The notes under the pieces are model-generated. The model was not told where the DNA came from. It was given only the letters and a program-made list of their open reading frames with translations, and searched no databases. This document shows, piece after piece, positions 1-40,424 of a DNA stretch of 64,000 nt. The translations under genes were made by a program, and so were the position numbers. This DNA is from Hepsetus odoe (taxonomy: Eukaryota; Chordata; Actinopteri; Characiformes; Hepsetidae), in the NCBI GenBank assembly GCA_017165825.1, contig CM029366.1, positions 21,449,750 to 21,513,749 on the forward strand, given 5' to 3'. The first letter of the stretch is position 1. Each line of letters opens with the position of its first letter.

Positions 1-132
1 AGCTGTGTCCAGCGCCCGGGGAGCTGGACGAGGACGGTACCTTGCTCAAGTGAACCTCAGGGCAACCTACTAGTGGGGGATTCAAACCAATGACCTTCCG
101 ATCTTGGGGTTTAGCCCATTAGGCCACTAAAG
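1..132 (-). repeat. tRNA-derived SINE fragment (cut by window edge)
   Basis: Shares blocks with the SINE copies at 8028-8216, 37886-38115 and 38281-38545: a CGCCCGGGGAG segment, GGTACCTTGCTCA, CAGGGCAACCTACT and the complement of a tRNA-like B box. Reverse orientation, with the tRNA-like head on the right near 130. It presumably lies in cyfip1 intron 1 or upstream of the gene. Confidence 0.7.
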
Positions 133-479
133 GCATTATTTGCTCTCCATTAAAGAGCAAATAATGCAGTTTATGTTGCAGCTTTGGCTAAGAAGAACGT
201 ACTGGTACTAGTTGGTACTACACGCGTAAGGGTTTGCTGTTAAATAATTAACATATACAGTATATGGGGCTTTAATTTCAGTGGATATGTTTAACGCCAG
301 GTAACTTTTATGTAAGCCTAAACTGTGCTGTTATGGTCTTAAGTAGTCAGGGTTTGGAGAATACAATAATTTCAATATTTATAGAGATTTTGCGTTATTT
401 GCTGAGCGCTTTGCCTTTTAGTTACACTAACCGTAATAACTACAATAACAGTGCTCTTCTTTCTACATTATTTTAGATT
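133..479. other. cyfip1: unannotated AT-rich stretch, probable cyfip1 intron 1
   Basis: No coding potential, RNA gene or recognisable repeat seen between the SINE fragment and the Tc1-like element. Confidence 0.4.
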
Positions 480-1914
480 CAGTATCTCACAAAAGTGAGT
501 ACACCCCTCACATTTATGTAAATATTTAATTAAATCTTTTCATGGGACAACACTGAGGATATGACACTGTGATGTAAAGTAGTCAGTGTACTGCTTGTAT
601 AATAGTCTACATTTGCTGTCCACTCAAAATAACTCAACACACAGCCTGTGTTTAATGTCTAAACCACTGGCAACAAAAGTGAGTACACCCCTAAGTGAAA
701 AATGTCCACATTGTGCCCAAATAGCCATTTTCCCTCCCCAGTGTCATGTGACTTGTTAGAAGTGTTACAAGGTCTCTGGTGTGAATGGGGAGCAGGTGTG
801 TTAAATTTGGTGTTATCACTCTCATACCGGTCACTGGAAGTTCAAAATGGCAATGAACTCTCTGAGGATCTGAAAAAGAGATTTGTTGCTCTACATAAAA
901 ATGGACTAGGCCATATGAAGACTGCCAACACCCTGAAACTGGGCTGCTGCATGGTGGTCAAGACCATACAGTGGTTTAACAGGACAGGTTCCACTCAGAA
1001 CAGGCCTCGCTATGGTCGACCAAAGAAGTTGAGTGCACGTGCTCAGCATCATATCCAGATGTTGTCTTTTGGAAAATAGACGTATGAGTGCTGCCAGCAT
1101 TGCTGCAGAGGTTGAAGGGGTGGAGGGGGTCAGCCTGTCAGTGCTCAGACCATACGCTGCACACTGCATCAAACTGGTCTGCATGGCTGTCGTTCCAGAA
1201 GGAAGCCTCTTCCTCTGATGCACAAGAAAGCCCGCAAACAGTTTGCTGAAGACGAGTAGACTCAGGACATGGATTACTGGAACCATGTCCTGTGGTCTGA
1301 TGAGACCAAGATGAACTTATTTGGTTCAGATGGTGTCAAGCGTGTGTGGTGGTAACCAGGTGAGGAGTAAAAAAAATGTGTGTCTTACTTACAGTAAAGC
1401 ATGGTGGTGGTAGTGTCATGGTTTGGTGCTGCATGAGTGCTGCCGGCACTGAGGAGCTACAGTTCTCATGAGGGAACCATGAATGCCAACAAGTACTGTG
1501 ACACTGCAGAGTATGATCCCCTCCTTTTGGAAACTGGGCCGCAGGGCAGTACTCCAACATGATAACGACCCCAAACACACCTCCAAGACGTCAACCAGTT
1601 CCGTGATGTCGTCATGGAGGAGTGGAAGAGGATTTCAGTGGCAACCTGTGAACTCCATGCCCAAGAGAGTTAAGGCAGTGCTGGAAGATAATGATGGCCA
1701 CACAAAATATTGACACTTTGGGCACAATGTGGACAATTTCACTTAGGGGTGTACTCACTTTTGTTGCCAGTGGTTTAGATATTAATGGCTGTGTTGAGTT
1801 ATTTTGAGGGGACAGAAAATGTACACTATAATACCAGCTGTACACGGACTACTTCACATTGTATCAAAGTGTCACATCTTCAGTGTTGTCCCATGAAAAG
1901 AATATTATATTTAC
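480..1914 (+). mobile_element. Degenerate Tc1/mariner transposon, IR/DR type
   Basis: The left end carries an 18-base motif, AAAAGTGAGTACACCCCT, at 491-508 and again as a direct repeat at 675-692. Its complement lies at 1745-1762 near the right end. This is the inverted-repeat/direct-repeat layout of fish Tc1 elements. Between them lies a broken plus-strand transposase: an open stretch at 702-1079 has the N-terminal helix-turn-helix-like residues (ELSEDLKKRFVALHKNG, then a GRPKKLS hook motif), followed by stops and frame changes through 1713. The outermost right repeat is eroded. The element is inactive and sits upstream of the first cyfip1 coding exon, probably in intron 1. Confidence 0.85.
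702..1713 (+). pseudogene. Broken Tc1-like transposase
   Basis: Only a fragmentary reading frame remains. Residues resembling the paired-like DNA-binding domain are readable in the first 125 codons, which end at a stop near 1077. Later catalytic-region pieces (a HDNDPKHTSKT-like segment near 1557-1590) are in another frame. Multiple stops show it cannot encode a working enzyme. Confidence 0.75.
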
Positions 1915-3465
1915 CATAAAATATAACTGTGTGTGTGTATACATATACATACATACATATATATATGTTGACGGGTATTGAGTTGATTAAAAAAAGTTTT
2001 CTTTTAAGCAAGATCTTGAAATTTGAGAGCAAGGAAGTGGTGAAGGTTTTTAGAGGAACAATGGATGTGCAAGTGAGGGAGTGCTTCCGTTTTCATTCTG
2101 ACAGCTGCAGATGTGGGCTGTTCTTGAATAATAAAAAGTGACCAACAACAACTGTTACCCTGTAAACCCATCAATAATCAACAGGCAAATTAACTTGATG
2201 TTGAAGTTACAGTTAAAATGTTAGACGATAAAACGATCCTCTTTATTAGTTTAATAGAGTGCATATCCTGCTTGTGGGAGCAGTGGTTTGTGGGCTCTTT
2301 GGCTGGGTTTCCTGCTATAGTTGGCTCCAAAAGGAGAAGTCTCTGTTTTCTGAAGTGTAAGCAAAATAGTTGTTGACTCATTGAATGGAATAGATTGTTT
2401 TAGGAGACACTAAATTAACTTGAGGGAGTCTGGGTGGCCAGTCTCGTTTTACAGGAATCCTGTAATGCACTTAAGTGCAGATGGTTCTCTTGCCTGTTTT
2501 TACTGATGTGCTTAACGTGACACAAGATGAAGGGGCTCAGTTACCCATATGTTTGTGTGCAAAGTGTGCGGCATAGCCTGAATGCTGAGATTTTTTTGGG
2601 TCTGATAAGTGAATCCTTTTTTGTGGTCTGAAAGGTAAATTTGCATCTGACTTTGCAAGACAATGCATCTGCTGGGCCTCTCACAATTATGGCATTGCAA
2701 ATATTTGAGCTGATAATTATCCACTGTAATTTTTTTCCTCTACCATGTATATTTGCAACAAACACATGAATTATTTAGGTTTAGGCAAATAAATAAAATA
2801 TAAATGAGAGATACCAGGTTTAATATAAACTAAACCTTCTGTTTAGAGGGCAGCAGCAGGTAATGTTTGTTCATTTGAGTTTGAGCGCTGTCTGTTGTCA
2901 AAAGCTGAATACAGACCGCGATGAAGCAAGTTCACCTTTTAGCAGTTTAGCCACTTTAGGCTTGAACTTAAATTATTTTTAGGAAGTTAAATGTTTAGTT
3001 GTAATGACACTTGCGAGTTAACTGACATTTCATGATAGTGACAGACTTAGCTTTTAGGTTTTTCATCATATGACCTCATTAAAATGGAATTTCTTACATA
3101 ATGAAAGTTAAGAAATGCTGCTGTTGTTTTAAATCATTAAAATGTTTATAGAACCTAGCAAGGTTCTTGATTTTGTAGGTCAATACAGAGAACATTTTTT
3201 TTTTTCCTTCTCTGTTTCTCTAGAACTTAAAGGAACTGGTTAATGAAAGTAGTGTGTGTGCAAAGACTTAAGCTTGGTACAAGCGTTAGTTCCTCTTGCC
3301 CAGCTGATAATTGTGAAAGGAGTAATATGACGGCTGTGACCTTGAAAAGCATCTTATTGCTGTTTTTTTTTTTTTTTTTCTGTTTTTGAGTTCAATCAGT
3401 ATTATTTTAGAAAATTTTAGTACATATCTGAGTTTTATGTCTTTTTTTTTTTTTGCCATAGAACA

Positions 3466-32672
<29,207 letters not shown>

Positions 32673-33345
32673 GTTCACATTACACGTTAAACCAGTCCCT
32701 TTTTAAACTACATCACAGTGGGATTGGTTCAGGTAAGATGTACTGTTAAAGCACCAGCACAGTAGTAGTAGGCCTAATGCTGGCAAATTTGTTGACCAAT
32801 TTTTAGTCACTAAAACCATCAGAGGAACTGCTCTGCTTAAGCCTAGTGTTCACAGGGCCAGTAAATCATCTAGTGATTTGAGGTGATGTGCTAATGAAGC
32901 AATCACCGATTGCAATATTATTTTGTGTAAGACTTTTGCTTTGGTAAGACAAGTCCAAAGGTGTTAGATTTAAGACTTTTGTGGCCCAGTTTTAAACACT
33001 GTTTTCCAAGTTATTTTTTGTAAACACAATGTGCCTTATTATAAAATACTTACTATATTTTTTGTCCTCTATTACAATGCTATTCATGTTTTATACTCAA
33101 TGAAAGTTATAGCCAAGGGTGAGAAATGGGCAAGTGGGTTTTATCAAGAGATTATTTAAAAGTTTTGCTGTGGTGAGAAATCTATCGTATATTTTCTGTT
33201 TGGTATTGCTGGAATGACTGCATGCTTTTTCCTTATAATCTTAAAAGCTTAAAAATAACCAAGTTCTTACTCTTGTTAAACATTTGCCTTTTGTATTTGA
33301 ATGATTGTAATCAGATTTTAATTCAATAAATATGTAGTAAATCTC
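32673..33345 (+). promoter_or_regulatory. cyfip1: cyfip1 3' UTR with poly(A) signal
   Basis: After TGA (32670-32672) no further exon is expected. AATAAA occurs at 33325-33330 and is the best terminator signal. UTR end is inferred about 15-25 bases later. Confidence 0.7.
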
Positions 33346-33394
33346 ATTTATCATGTATCTTCTACGTGAATATGCTTTGCTGTTTCCAGATCAG

Positions 33395-33778
33395 TTTATT
33401 ACATTGAAAACAGCCAAGTTGTTTCTGTAGAAAGGAAATTAGAATTCAGTGCAATTAAAGAAATACCTGAACATGAAGTATAACAAAAGGCTCTTAAAAA
33501 CAGGTGTATATTTACAGTGCTACAGGAGGAATGAGATGAAGCCTTACACTCCAGCCAAGAAAGTAAGGCAGAAAGGAACAAAGAACCAATACAAAACACT
33601 TTAGTACAATCAACTGGTCCATCAGTCACTTTTTTTTTGCCCATTTGATTGTCTTAAGTACAGTCTCCCTTTGGGGGGGGGGGGGGGGGGGGCGACGACA
33701 TGTCCATACGGCCCATGAGAACACACTTTTTTTTTTTTTTTTTCCTTTATCTGATAAGTTGCTTTGAGCTTTTAGGCC
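33395..33778 (-). promoter_or_regulatory. nipa2: nipa2 3' UTR with poly(A) signal
   Basis: On the minus strand AATAAA lies at 33400-33395, about 380 bases past the stop. The UTR contains a 20-base G run on the plus strand (33673-33692; C run in the transcript). Confidence 0.65.
33673..33692 (+). repeat. G20 homopolymer
   Basis: Twenty consecutive G, in the nipa2 3' UTR on the opposite strand. Confidence 0.95.
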
Positions 33779-36536
33779 CTAGGAGGCTGTACTACCATTT
33801 CTTCTGGAGATGTTATCAAAAGGCAGGCCTATTTCTCTGTCCTCAAAATCCACTGAGGTTTCATTATGTAGTAACTCATAAGGGGTGTGGGAAGCCACTC
33901 CATTGGATGTTGGACCATTGCGTTCTTCCTTCCTGATGGACACAGCCAGTGTAGCCAGACTTACGTTGACATCCTTGAAGGCGTGCAGCAGGAAGATGCC
34001 AACAATAATGGTAATGAAGCCGCTCAGGGTGCCAATGATGTCATCATAGCCCATGTGTTCCCATTCTTTAAACAAGATGGCAGAGCAGGAAAGCACAGAC
34101 GTGGTAAAAAAGACGTAGTAGATTGGTGTGACTAGAGAGGTGTTGAAGATGTCCAGTGCTTTATTCAGGTAGTTAATTTGTGTGCTGACACAAGCAATCA
34201 GACTCAGGAGCAGCAGCCATGCCAAAGGGTTTCGCAGTACCGGGTGACCAGAAATGGCCTCTTTAATGGCAATGCCCAAGCCCTTCACACAAGATACTGA
34301 CAGGGCCCCAATAACAGAGCAGATAGTGATGTAGACCAGGATGTTAGTCTGCCCATGACGTGGGCCAACCACAAAGATGAAAATAATAGCTATGATGATG
34401 ACCAGCGTTGCAAAGACCACAAAACCTAAGGGAAGAAAATGGTAGATTGTATGAAATTATATTCTTAGCAACACTATATGCTACAAAACAAAATGCTGGT
34501 GGTTTCTTTAACATTACTGTTGATATTTTATGGTGCATTTGAGAGTCCCACATTTATAGCAAAATACGGTGGTTGTACTGTAACCTTCAGTTCTGCACAC
34601 CACAGGGCAACAGCAGTATTGTTTAAGCAGTGTTTTTTTTTTTAACACATGCAAATAAAATCTTTCTGGACAAGGCCTGCCTAAATTCTGAAGGAGGTCT
34701 CATGAAACATTACACATGCACTCTGGGGGAGAATAATTTTCAAAAACAGTCAAACTTCTCCATTTACTATATGCATTAATTTATAGAGTACCTGGGTCCA
34801 CCAGCTTCTTGGCCATGTCACTCAGACTGTCAATCTCCTCTTCCTGCGGTGCATGGATCACCATGGTGGTAGAGCCCAAGATACTAAGCAGACATCCCAT
34901 CTTCCCATGCAGGTTTAATCTCTCCATCAAGAAGTAGGAGGAAAGGACTGCACTGCAACAAAAATCAAGTTTGTTTCACAAAATGTTGGTGTTTTGGAGC
35001 ATCACAATAACGTCACATTTAAGATGTCTTAGTTTATTGAACAATGCAACCTATTGTGTGTTGATTTTACAAGACAAAGCTCCTTCAAAATGGAACACAT
35101 ATTTTAACAAGAATAAGCTAGAGAACAAGATTTAATTTTTAAAGCACATAGCTCTGTTTAAACAGTGCAGTGTCATCCCTAACACTGATCAAAGGAGCTG
35201 ATGCTCACACAAAACAGTGCAGCTATTCAGGGCGCTAAACTCATTGTATTTATTTATTTATTTTTTTTTGCACATGCATGTTGATCAGGCCAAACGGTAG
35301 ATATTCTGTCTTTTGGATTCATTTTCTATGCAGATGCCTTATCTTTATTCTGTTTCAATAGCTGTATTCGTAATGCAAGCATACCTCACAAGCACGCTGA
35401 GAGCACCGAGAGGAGTCACGAGGGTTGCAGGTGCGAAAGCATAAGCTGCGAAATTTGCAGCTTCACCAGCTCCCACTGCGAATGCAGATAGTTTCCTTGT
35501 TACTTTAAAATATTAACAGTTTATACAGCCTACAAACTGCCCCTAGTCTGGGTGATGCAGTGCCTTGCCAGTCTTAGTTTTAACAATTTTTTTTTTTTTT
35601 TTTTTTCCTGGTTTCAGTGTTCATACACACCAAACAACCATCAGGAATCTACTGCAGCAGAGACATGATTCTGTTCATAAATTGAGACGTGACGTTCAGT
35701 TTCAAAGTAATACTGGCTGTTTGGCTTCCTTCTGATTTAGATCAGAAACTTATGTATTCTGCAGTACAAGTTAACAATGATTTCTTACTTGATAGTAAGC
35801 CAGCCCACCAAAGCCATTCTTTTAAGTATGCATGACCACCTTGTCCTGTGAAGGAAGAAGAAAAAAAAAAAAAGAAAAAAAAAAGCATGTGCTCGTTACC
35901 ACACAATTCTGTTATCACACACTGCAACACTACAGCTGAGCTACACCCTGTAATGCATAAAGTCTTTTGCCTAAAATGTACTTAAAGCACTGGCAGCTAG
36001 TATAAGTGACAGCCGCTAAGGTGAAAGATTAAAGAAAGTCCTGTGTTGACACTGAACCGTTCATTGAGCTAATAAAATACAACTGGAAATTCCCTTAGTA
36101 AGCTCTGCAGTCTTAAGAGCTGCAAAATATGGAAGACGGTTAATGATTCCTCATCATATAAAATAGTCATGGCTTGGAGGTCACACGAGAAGTGCACTAT
36201 AATCTATCCAAATGAGCTGCGCCCTCATGTGTCAGAGCTGACGACCCAGCAAAGAATGTCAGACAACAGAAAAGGGAGTGCATGTCGTAACACCTTAAAC
36301 ACACTTTACCAGTTTAACCTCCCTGACAGAAAGCAGGAGTGTTTAAAACTCATGACTTCAACTTGCCCCTCAAAAGCAAATGCTTGCAGATGTTTACCTG
36401 CTCTCATCGAGCCCTTCCTTGCCAGTCGAAGGAGTCCTTTCTTCTTTAGTATAAAGCTCCCACCGATGAATATACTGGAGCTAATGGCCAAAGCAAGGCC
36501 GATGTAGAAATCGTATTTGCCTCGGTCTTGGCCCAT
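33779..36536 (-). CDS. nipa2: nipa2: NIPA magnesium transporter 2, 5 coding exons
   Basis: Multi-pass membrane protein that in mammals carries Mg2+ and sits at the plasma membrane and early endosomes. Coding exons on the minus strand: 36536-36398, 35845-35789, 35475-35385, 34952-34792, 34425-33779, giving 364 residues (human 360). The N-terminus MGQDRGKYDFYIGLALAISS and [30 protein letters not shown] are near-identical to the family. About nine membrane helices are visible, with the loop VGPRHGQTNILVYITICSVIGA and the C-terminal SRRNG motif typical of NIPA2. An in-frame ATG 15 codons upstream (36581) was not used: a good acceptor (TGTGACAG, ending 36563) separates it from the chosen start. 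The gene converges on cyfip1 and is tandem with nipa1. Confidence 0.95.
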
Positions 36537-37541
36537 AGTGATCTTGGTTGAAGAATTTCCTTCTGTCACATTGAGGAACACGCAGAGAAGGCGCTCACCA
36601 GTACTGCACTCCTGTCCCGAGACAGTACCTTAAAAAAAATCGTGAGTCCTTTAAGAAGTGACGCCCTAGAAAGAAAAACGGAGAAAAAAAGTAAAGCTTA
36701 CCATTTTGAAAAGAACCATGACAGACAGAACATTCGGTGCGCTTAAGTGTATCGTTCATATCAACACTAAGCAAATCAAAGCCTCTCCGAGAGAGAGGTA
36801 GTGTCTCTAGCAGCAGCGGTGAGTTACAGGCACTGATCCAAAGGATTGAGGAAGTGAGAGCTGCTATGAGCTCCTGAGCAAACACGCAGGGAGGAACGCG
36901 AAGCAGCTGATGATGAAATCTACTACTGAACACCTACAAACACGAAACCGGACAAGCCGGCACGGAGAAACACCCTAGAGCTGCTACAGGGTTCTGGGAT
37001 GAGCTCTCCCACTTCCAGCTTTTAGTGTTCGGACTGATCCATGCTCCCAAAACTTGACAGGGCGCAGGTCGCCCTGGAAACCGAGGCTTCGAGATGTATA
37101 CAGACCCTCTAATGCGGAATTCAGTCTGACAGAAAACAGGACAGGCCAGTGAAGGAATGTGGACGGGCCTGAACATTTTGATGGCTGTAGGCGTGGAGTT
37201 TAGCTGCGGTCTCGCCACAATCGGGGCGATCATGCAGAAGAATTAGCCCCGTTAGCATTCGAAGGACATAAATTAGCAGGTTCTGGCAATAACGTAAACT
37301 CAAACCTGAGCACCATGTCCGGGGGACTGAACCAATGCGTTTCTCGTCCTCTCTTGGTATATTTTTCGTGTTAATCGCCATAAATGGAGGGCTTGAGCAG
37401 ACATTTGAGACTCGGTTTCCACTAGCCGGATGTTTACAGCCGCTGGTTAGCTGCCTAGCGGCTAAACGGGTTCCGAAAAACTGCCTGCGGATGTTTTCGC
37501 AGCCCGGCGGCTTCAGGCACAAGGACGCTCGCAAAAAATAC

Positions 37542-37735
37542 CTGTTTTGTTTAGTTTGACTTCCCAGGGCTCACAGTGAATGTGTTCCAGAGAACTCGAA
37601 TCTCATTGCTCGGCTGTGCGAGTCCTGGCGCTTGGAACGTGGATGAGTTCTCACTAACCTTAAAGCTCCCACCCACACGGGAAAGGGCGGACGACTGCGC
37701 ATGCGACAAAGCTCTCCTCTGATTGGTCCATGTAC
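37542..37735 (-). promoter_or_regulatory. nipa2: nipa2 promoter and probable noncoding first exon
   Basis: A GC-rich island holds TGCGCATGCG (37696-37705, NRF1 site), a GGGCGG box (37685-37690) and an inverted CCAAT (ATTGG, about 37722-37726). Downstream on the minus strand is a donor, AACAG|GTATTT, at 37542/37541. A second possible noncoding exon ends at the donor AATG|GTAAGC (36702/36701). The start site is inferred. Confidence 0.5.
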
Positions 37736-37885
37736 TGTCACTCTGCACACAGTCAGCAGGTGAGAGTTGGTAAGTGGGTGATGGTCAGGCGTTAAGAAAA
37801 AGGTCTGTTTATGCGAGAAACTGGATTAATTTAAACTGTATTCTGTCTTTGTCCTGCTCACGTTCCCTTGAAGCAGCAAGACAGT

Positions 37886-38115
37886 TAAAGTGAAAGTGAC
37901 TATTCTTGTCATTGTGAAACGCAGCACAGCACAACAGAATTGAACCTGTTTCACACACACAGCAGTGGGCAACTATTTAAAGCGCCCGGGGAGCAGTGAT
38001 GGGGACGGTACCTTGCTCAAAGGTACCTCAGGGCAACCTACTGGTTAGGGATTCTAACCCACAACCTTCTGATCCTGGGACTAACTCCCTAACCATTGAC
38101 CACAGCTGCCCCAAA
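37886..38115 (-). repeat. tRNA-derived SINE, reverse orientation
   Basis: Nearly full copy. Reading the complement: tRNA-like head with B-box-like GGTTAGAATCC sequence (near 38045-38060), CAGGGCAACC-type body, GCGCCCGGGGAGCAGTGATGG, CA-rich 3' part. It mirrors the copy at 38281-38545 in opposite orientation, with 165 bases between. Confidence 0.85.
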
Positions 38116-38280
38116 GATAATTCCATTCACAGCACGGGGAATTTAAGTGACTTGGTGCATCGATACAGAATTTAGTTGTTGTTAATTAGAAGTGTCACAG
38201 ATGTATATCCAGTAGGGCTTCGACTGGCTCAGCCAGTGTAACTGTACGACCAATGATAAGTGTAAACTAGTTATTTACAT

Positions 38281-38545
38281 GGGGCAGCGGTGGCCTAGTG
38301 GTTAGGGCGTTGGCCGCATGATCGGGGGATTGAACCCCTTCCCGATAGGTTGCCCTGAGGTACCCTTGAGCAAGGTATCGTCCCCATCACTGCTCCCCGG
38401 GCGCTTTAAATAGTTGCCCACTGCTGTATGTGTGAAACAGGTTAAATTCCGATGGGCTGGCGACCTGTCCAGGGTGTGTCCCTTGTCCTTTGCCCTGGGT
38501 GAGCTGGGATGGACTCCCCGCTTGGAACAAGCGGCAGAAAATGTC
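38281..38545 (+). repeat. tRNA-derived SINE with LINE-like 3' tail, forward
   Basis: The tRNA-like head has TGGCCTAGTGGTTAGGGCG (A box region) and GGGGATTGAACCCC (B box). The SINE body follows, then a separate tail GATGGGCTGGCGACCTGTCC, ending in CAAGCGGCAGAAAATGTCTGACTGA. The same tail appears alone at 39153-39250 and 41430-41494. Confidence 0.85.
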
Positions 38546-38565
38546 TGACTGACTAGTTATTTAGA

Positions 38566-38735
38566 CTTGCAGCATTTAGCCACTTATCCAGAGCGACTTC
38601 CATATCCAATTAGAGGGACAGTCAGGGTTAAGGGTCTTGCTCAGGGACCCAGTGGTGGTAGTGCTGGAGGTGGGATTCGAACCTGGGACCTCTTGCATCA
38701 TAGGCAAGTACCCCATCACCAGACCACCGTTATCT
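38566..38735 (+). repeat. Second SINE family (TTTAGC..TTATCCAGAGCGAC type)
   Basis: GCATTTAGCCACTTATCCAGAGCGACTTC opening, GGGTTAAGGGTCTTGCTCAGG middle, and a GTGGGATTCGAACCTGGGACC B-box complement-like segment. A widespread fish repeat. Confidence 0.75.
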
Positions 38736-38814
38736 TTAATCCTATACAAGCTTTGGACCGACCTGGAAACGGTGGCAACTCTTTTAATTATTTTATAAAA
38801 TATAATTTACATAT

Positions 38815-39048
38815 GGAGGCGGTGTTGGCCTCGTGATTGGAGAATCAGGGTTCTGAACCCCTTCCCAATAGGTTGCCCTTAGGTACCCTTGAGCAAGGTG
38901 CCGTCCCCTTCCTGCTGCTCCCTGCGATGGGCTGGCGACCTGTCCAGGGTGCGTCCCCCGTCCTCGCCCTGTGTGCGCTGGGTTGGACACCAGCACCCCC
39001 CCGCGACCCCGTTTGGGACGAGCGGCAGAAAATGGATGGATGGATAAT
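38815..39048 (+). repeat. tRNA-derived SINE with LINE-like tail, forward
   Basis: Same head and tail as 38281-38545 but lacking the CGGGCGCTTTAAATAGTTGCC block. The tail ends (ATGG)n at about 39034-39048. Confidence 0.8.
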
Positions 39049-39152
39049 TTACATATGTTGTGTGACACGTCCTCAATTCAATTAAGAGCCCCCCCACAAG
39101 TAATTCTGAACAAAATAAATGATTCATTTAATGTCACTCAGTCATTTTGTGG

Positions 39153-39250
39153 GCCGCTTGTCCTAATTTGGGTCGCGGGGGGTGCTGGAGTCCACACGGG
39201 GCGAAGGACGGGGACACACCCTGGACAGGTCGCCAGCCTATCGCAGGGAT
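39153..39250 (-). repeat. Tail fragment of the same retroposon, reverse
   Basis: Complement of the tail: GGGCCGCTTGTCC start, ACCCTGGACAGGTCGCCAGCC and TATCGCAGGGA end. Confidence 0.75.
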
Positions 39251-39439
39251 CATTTAATGTGCAATTCCTTATTTTTAATACTTAATAATTCTATTCATTA
39301 CTGTATATTTGCAGGGATGATTAAAATAATAATATATATTAAGTATTGTGTGTGTGTGTGTGTATATATAAAACCTGTCCTGATGTCTTTTTGCATTTTT
39401 GATTATTGGTGGGAAGAACTTCCGTCTCTGTCTAAGGTG

Positions 39440-39640
39440 GCGGCGATCTAGTGTAAGGCAACTTTTCTATGGACCAAGAAGTTGCAGGATCAAATCCCAC
39501 CTCCAGCACTACTGCCACGGAGTCCCTGAGCAAGACCCTTAACCCCAAATTGCTCCAGGGGGACTGTCCCTGTAATTAGAAATGGGAAGTCACTCTGGAT
39601 AAGAGTGTCTGCTAAATGCCGTAAATGTCTGATTGCCGCA
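39440..39640 (-). repeat. Second SINE family, reverse copy
   Basis: Complement of the 38566-38735 type: TCTGGATAAGAGTGTCTGCT and AAATGCCGTAAATG lie at its right end. Confidence 0.75.
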
Positions 39641-40264
39641 CTGCCTGTATGATCATGTGACCGGTCCCTGCACATTAGGGTTAGTGGACTGGATGGCCTT
39701 AAGATTTATGTCTCAAGTAAAGATTTATTCTTTTGGTTTCAAAGATAAAACCTTTGGATTAAAAAATTTTTTCCAACCATTATATTTGCTGAAATAAACA
39801 TTCTTTTATTAGCAATAACAAACAAGGTGGTAGCTTTGTAGTAACAGTTTTAAAAAGATTACTCACATTTCATCAACAAATAGTTTAAAAAAGATTTTCA
39901 CTCCATGTGTCCTATGCCTGTAAGACATTTTCTCTTGGCTCTCTCGGAGTGAGATTTTTCATAGGCCATAGGCGATGGTGTGATACCACACGTCACTTTA
40001 ACAATGCCTGCAGTATCAGGGGGAGGAGTGGCATGTGACACAACTCAGTTTAGTGGCTGAGTTCAGTAAGTCGCTAATATGAGTGCACTGAATAATTTGA
40101 GCTAAACAGTGTGTACTTAAAAGAGCTATGCAAGGTACAGACCATGAATATTCCTCAGATAGTATACGTTTATACCCTCTGTCCAGGCGTCTAATCTAGA
40201 CATGTTTATTTCAGGCACAGTGAAACTTCCTTTCCCTCAATTAGTTTGTTTATTAGAATTATTG
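39641..40264. other. Intergenic, nothing recognised
   Basis: AT-rich sequence between the SINE cluster and the nipa1 3' end. No coding frame or repeat end was identified. Confidence 0.5.
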
Positions 40265-40424
40265 TTTATTATAAATGAAAATTAGTTACAACTTATAACA
40301 AAAGCAGATAAAAATATAAGTGATATGCACACTTTCTGACACTTTTTATAGAAAATACATGGAAAAGTTCAAGCTCATGTCTAGGCCTGTATCTGCAAAA
40401 AAGACCTTGAGTAAACATTGCACA
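40265..40424 (-). promoter_or_regulatory. nipa1: nipa1 3' UTR with poly(A) signal
   Basis: On the minus strand AATAAA occurs at 40270-40265, about 155 bases past the stop. Two more follow at about 40254-40249 and 40210-40205, so alternative 3' ends are possible. Confidence 0.6.

Noticed and set aside
36537..36581. Upstream in-frame ATG for nipa2 (MFLNVTEGNSS...)
   Set aside because: A splice acceptor (TGTGACAG) lies between it and the conserved start, so it is probably intronic.
37121..37559. Long open frames on both strands in the GC-rich nipa2 upstream region
   Set aside because: A GC-rich promoter area where stops are rare. No homology recognised.
38290..38345. tRNA gene
   Set aside because: A and B box-like motifs belong to the SINE head. 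There is no cloverleaf with a proper acceptor stem.
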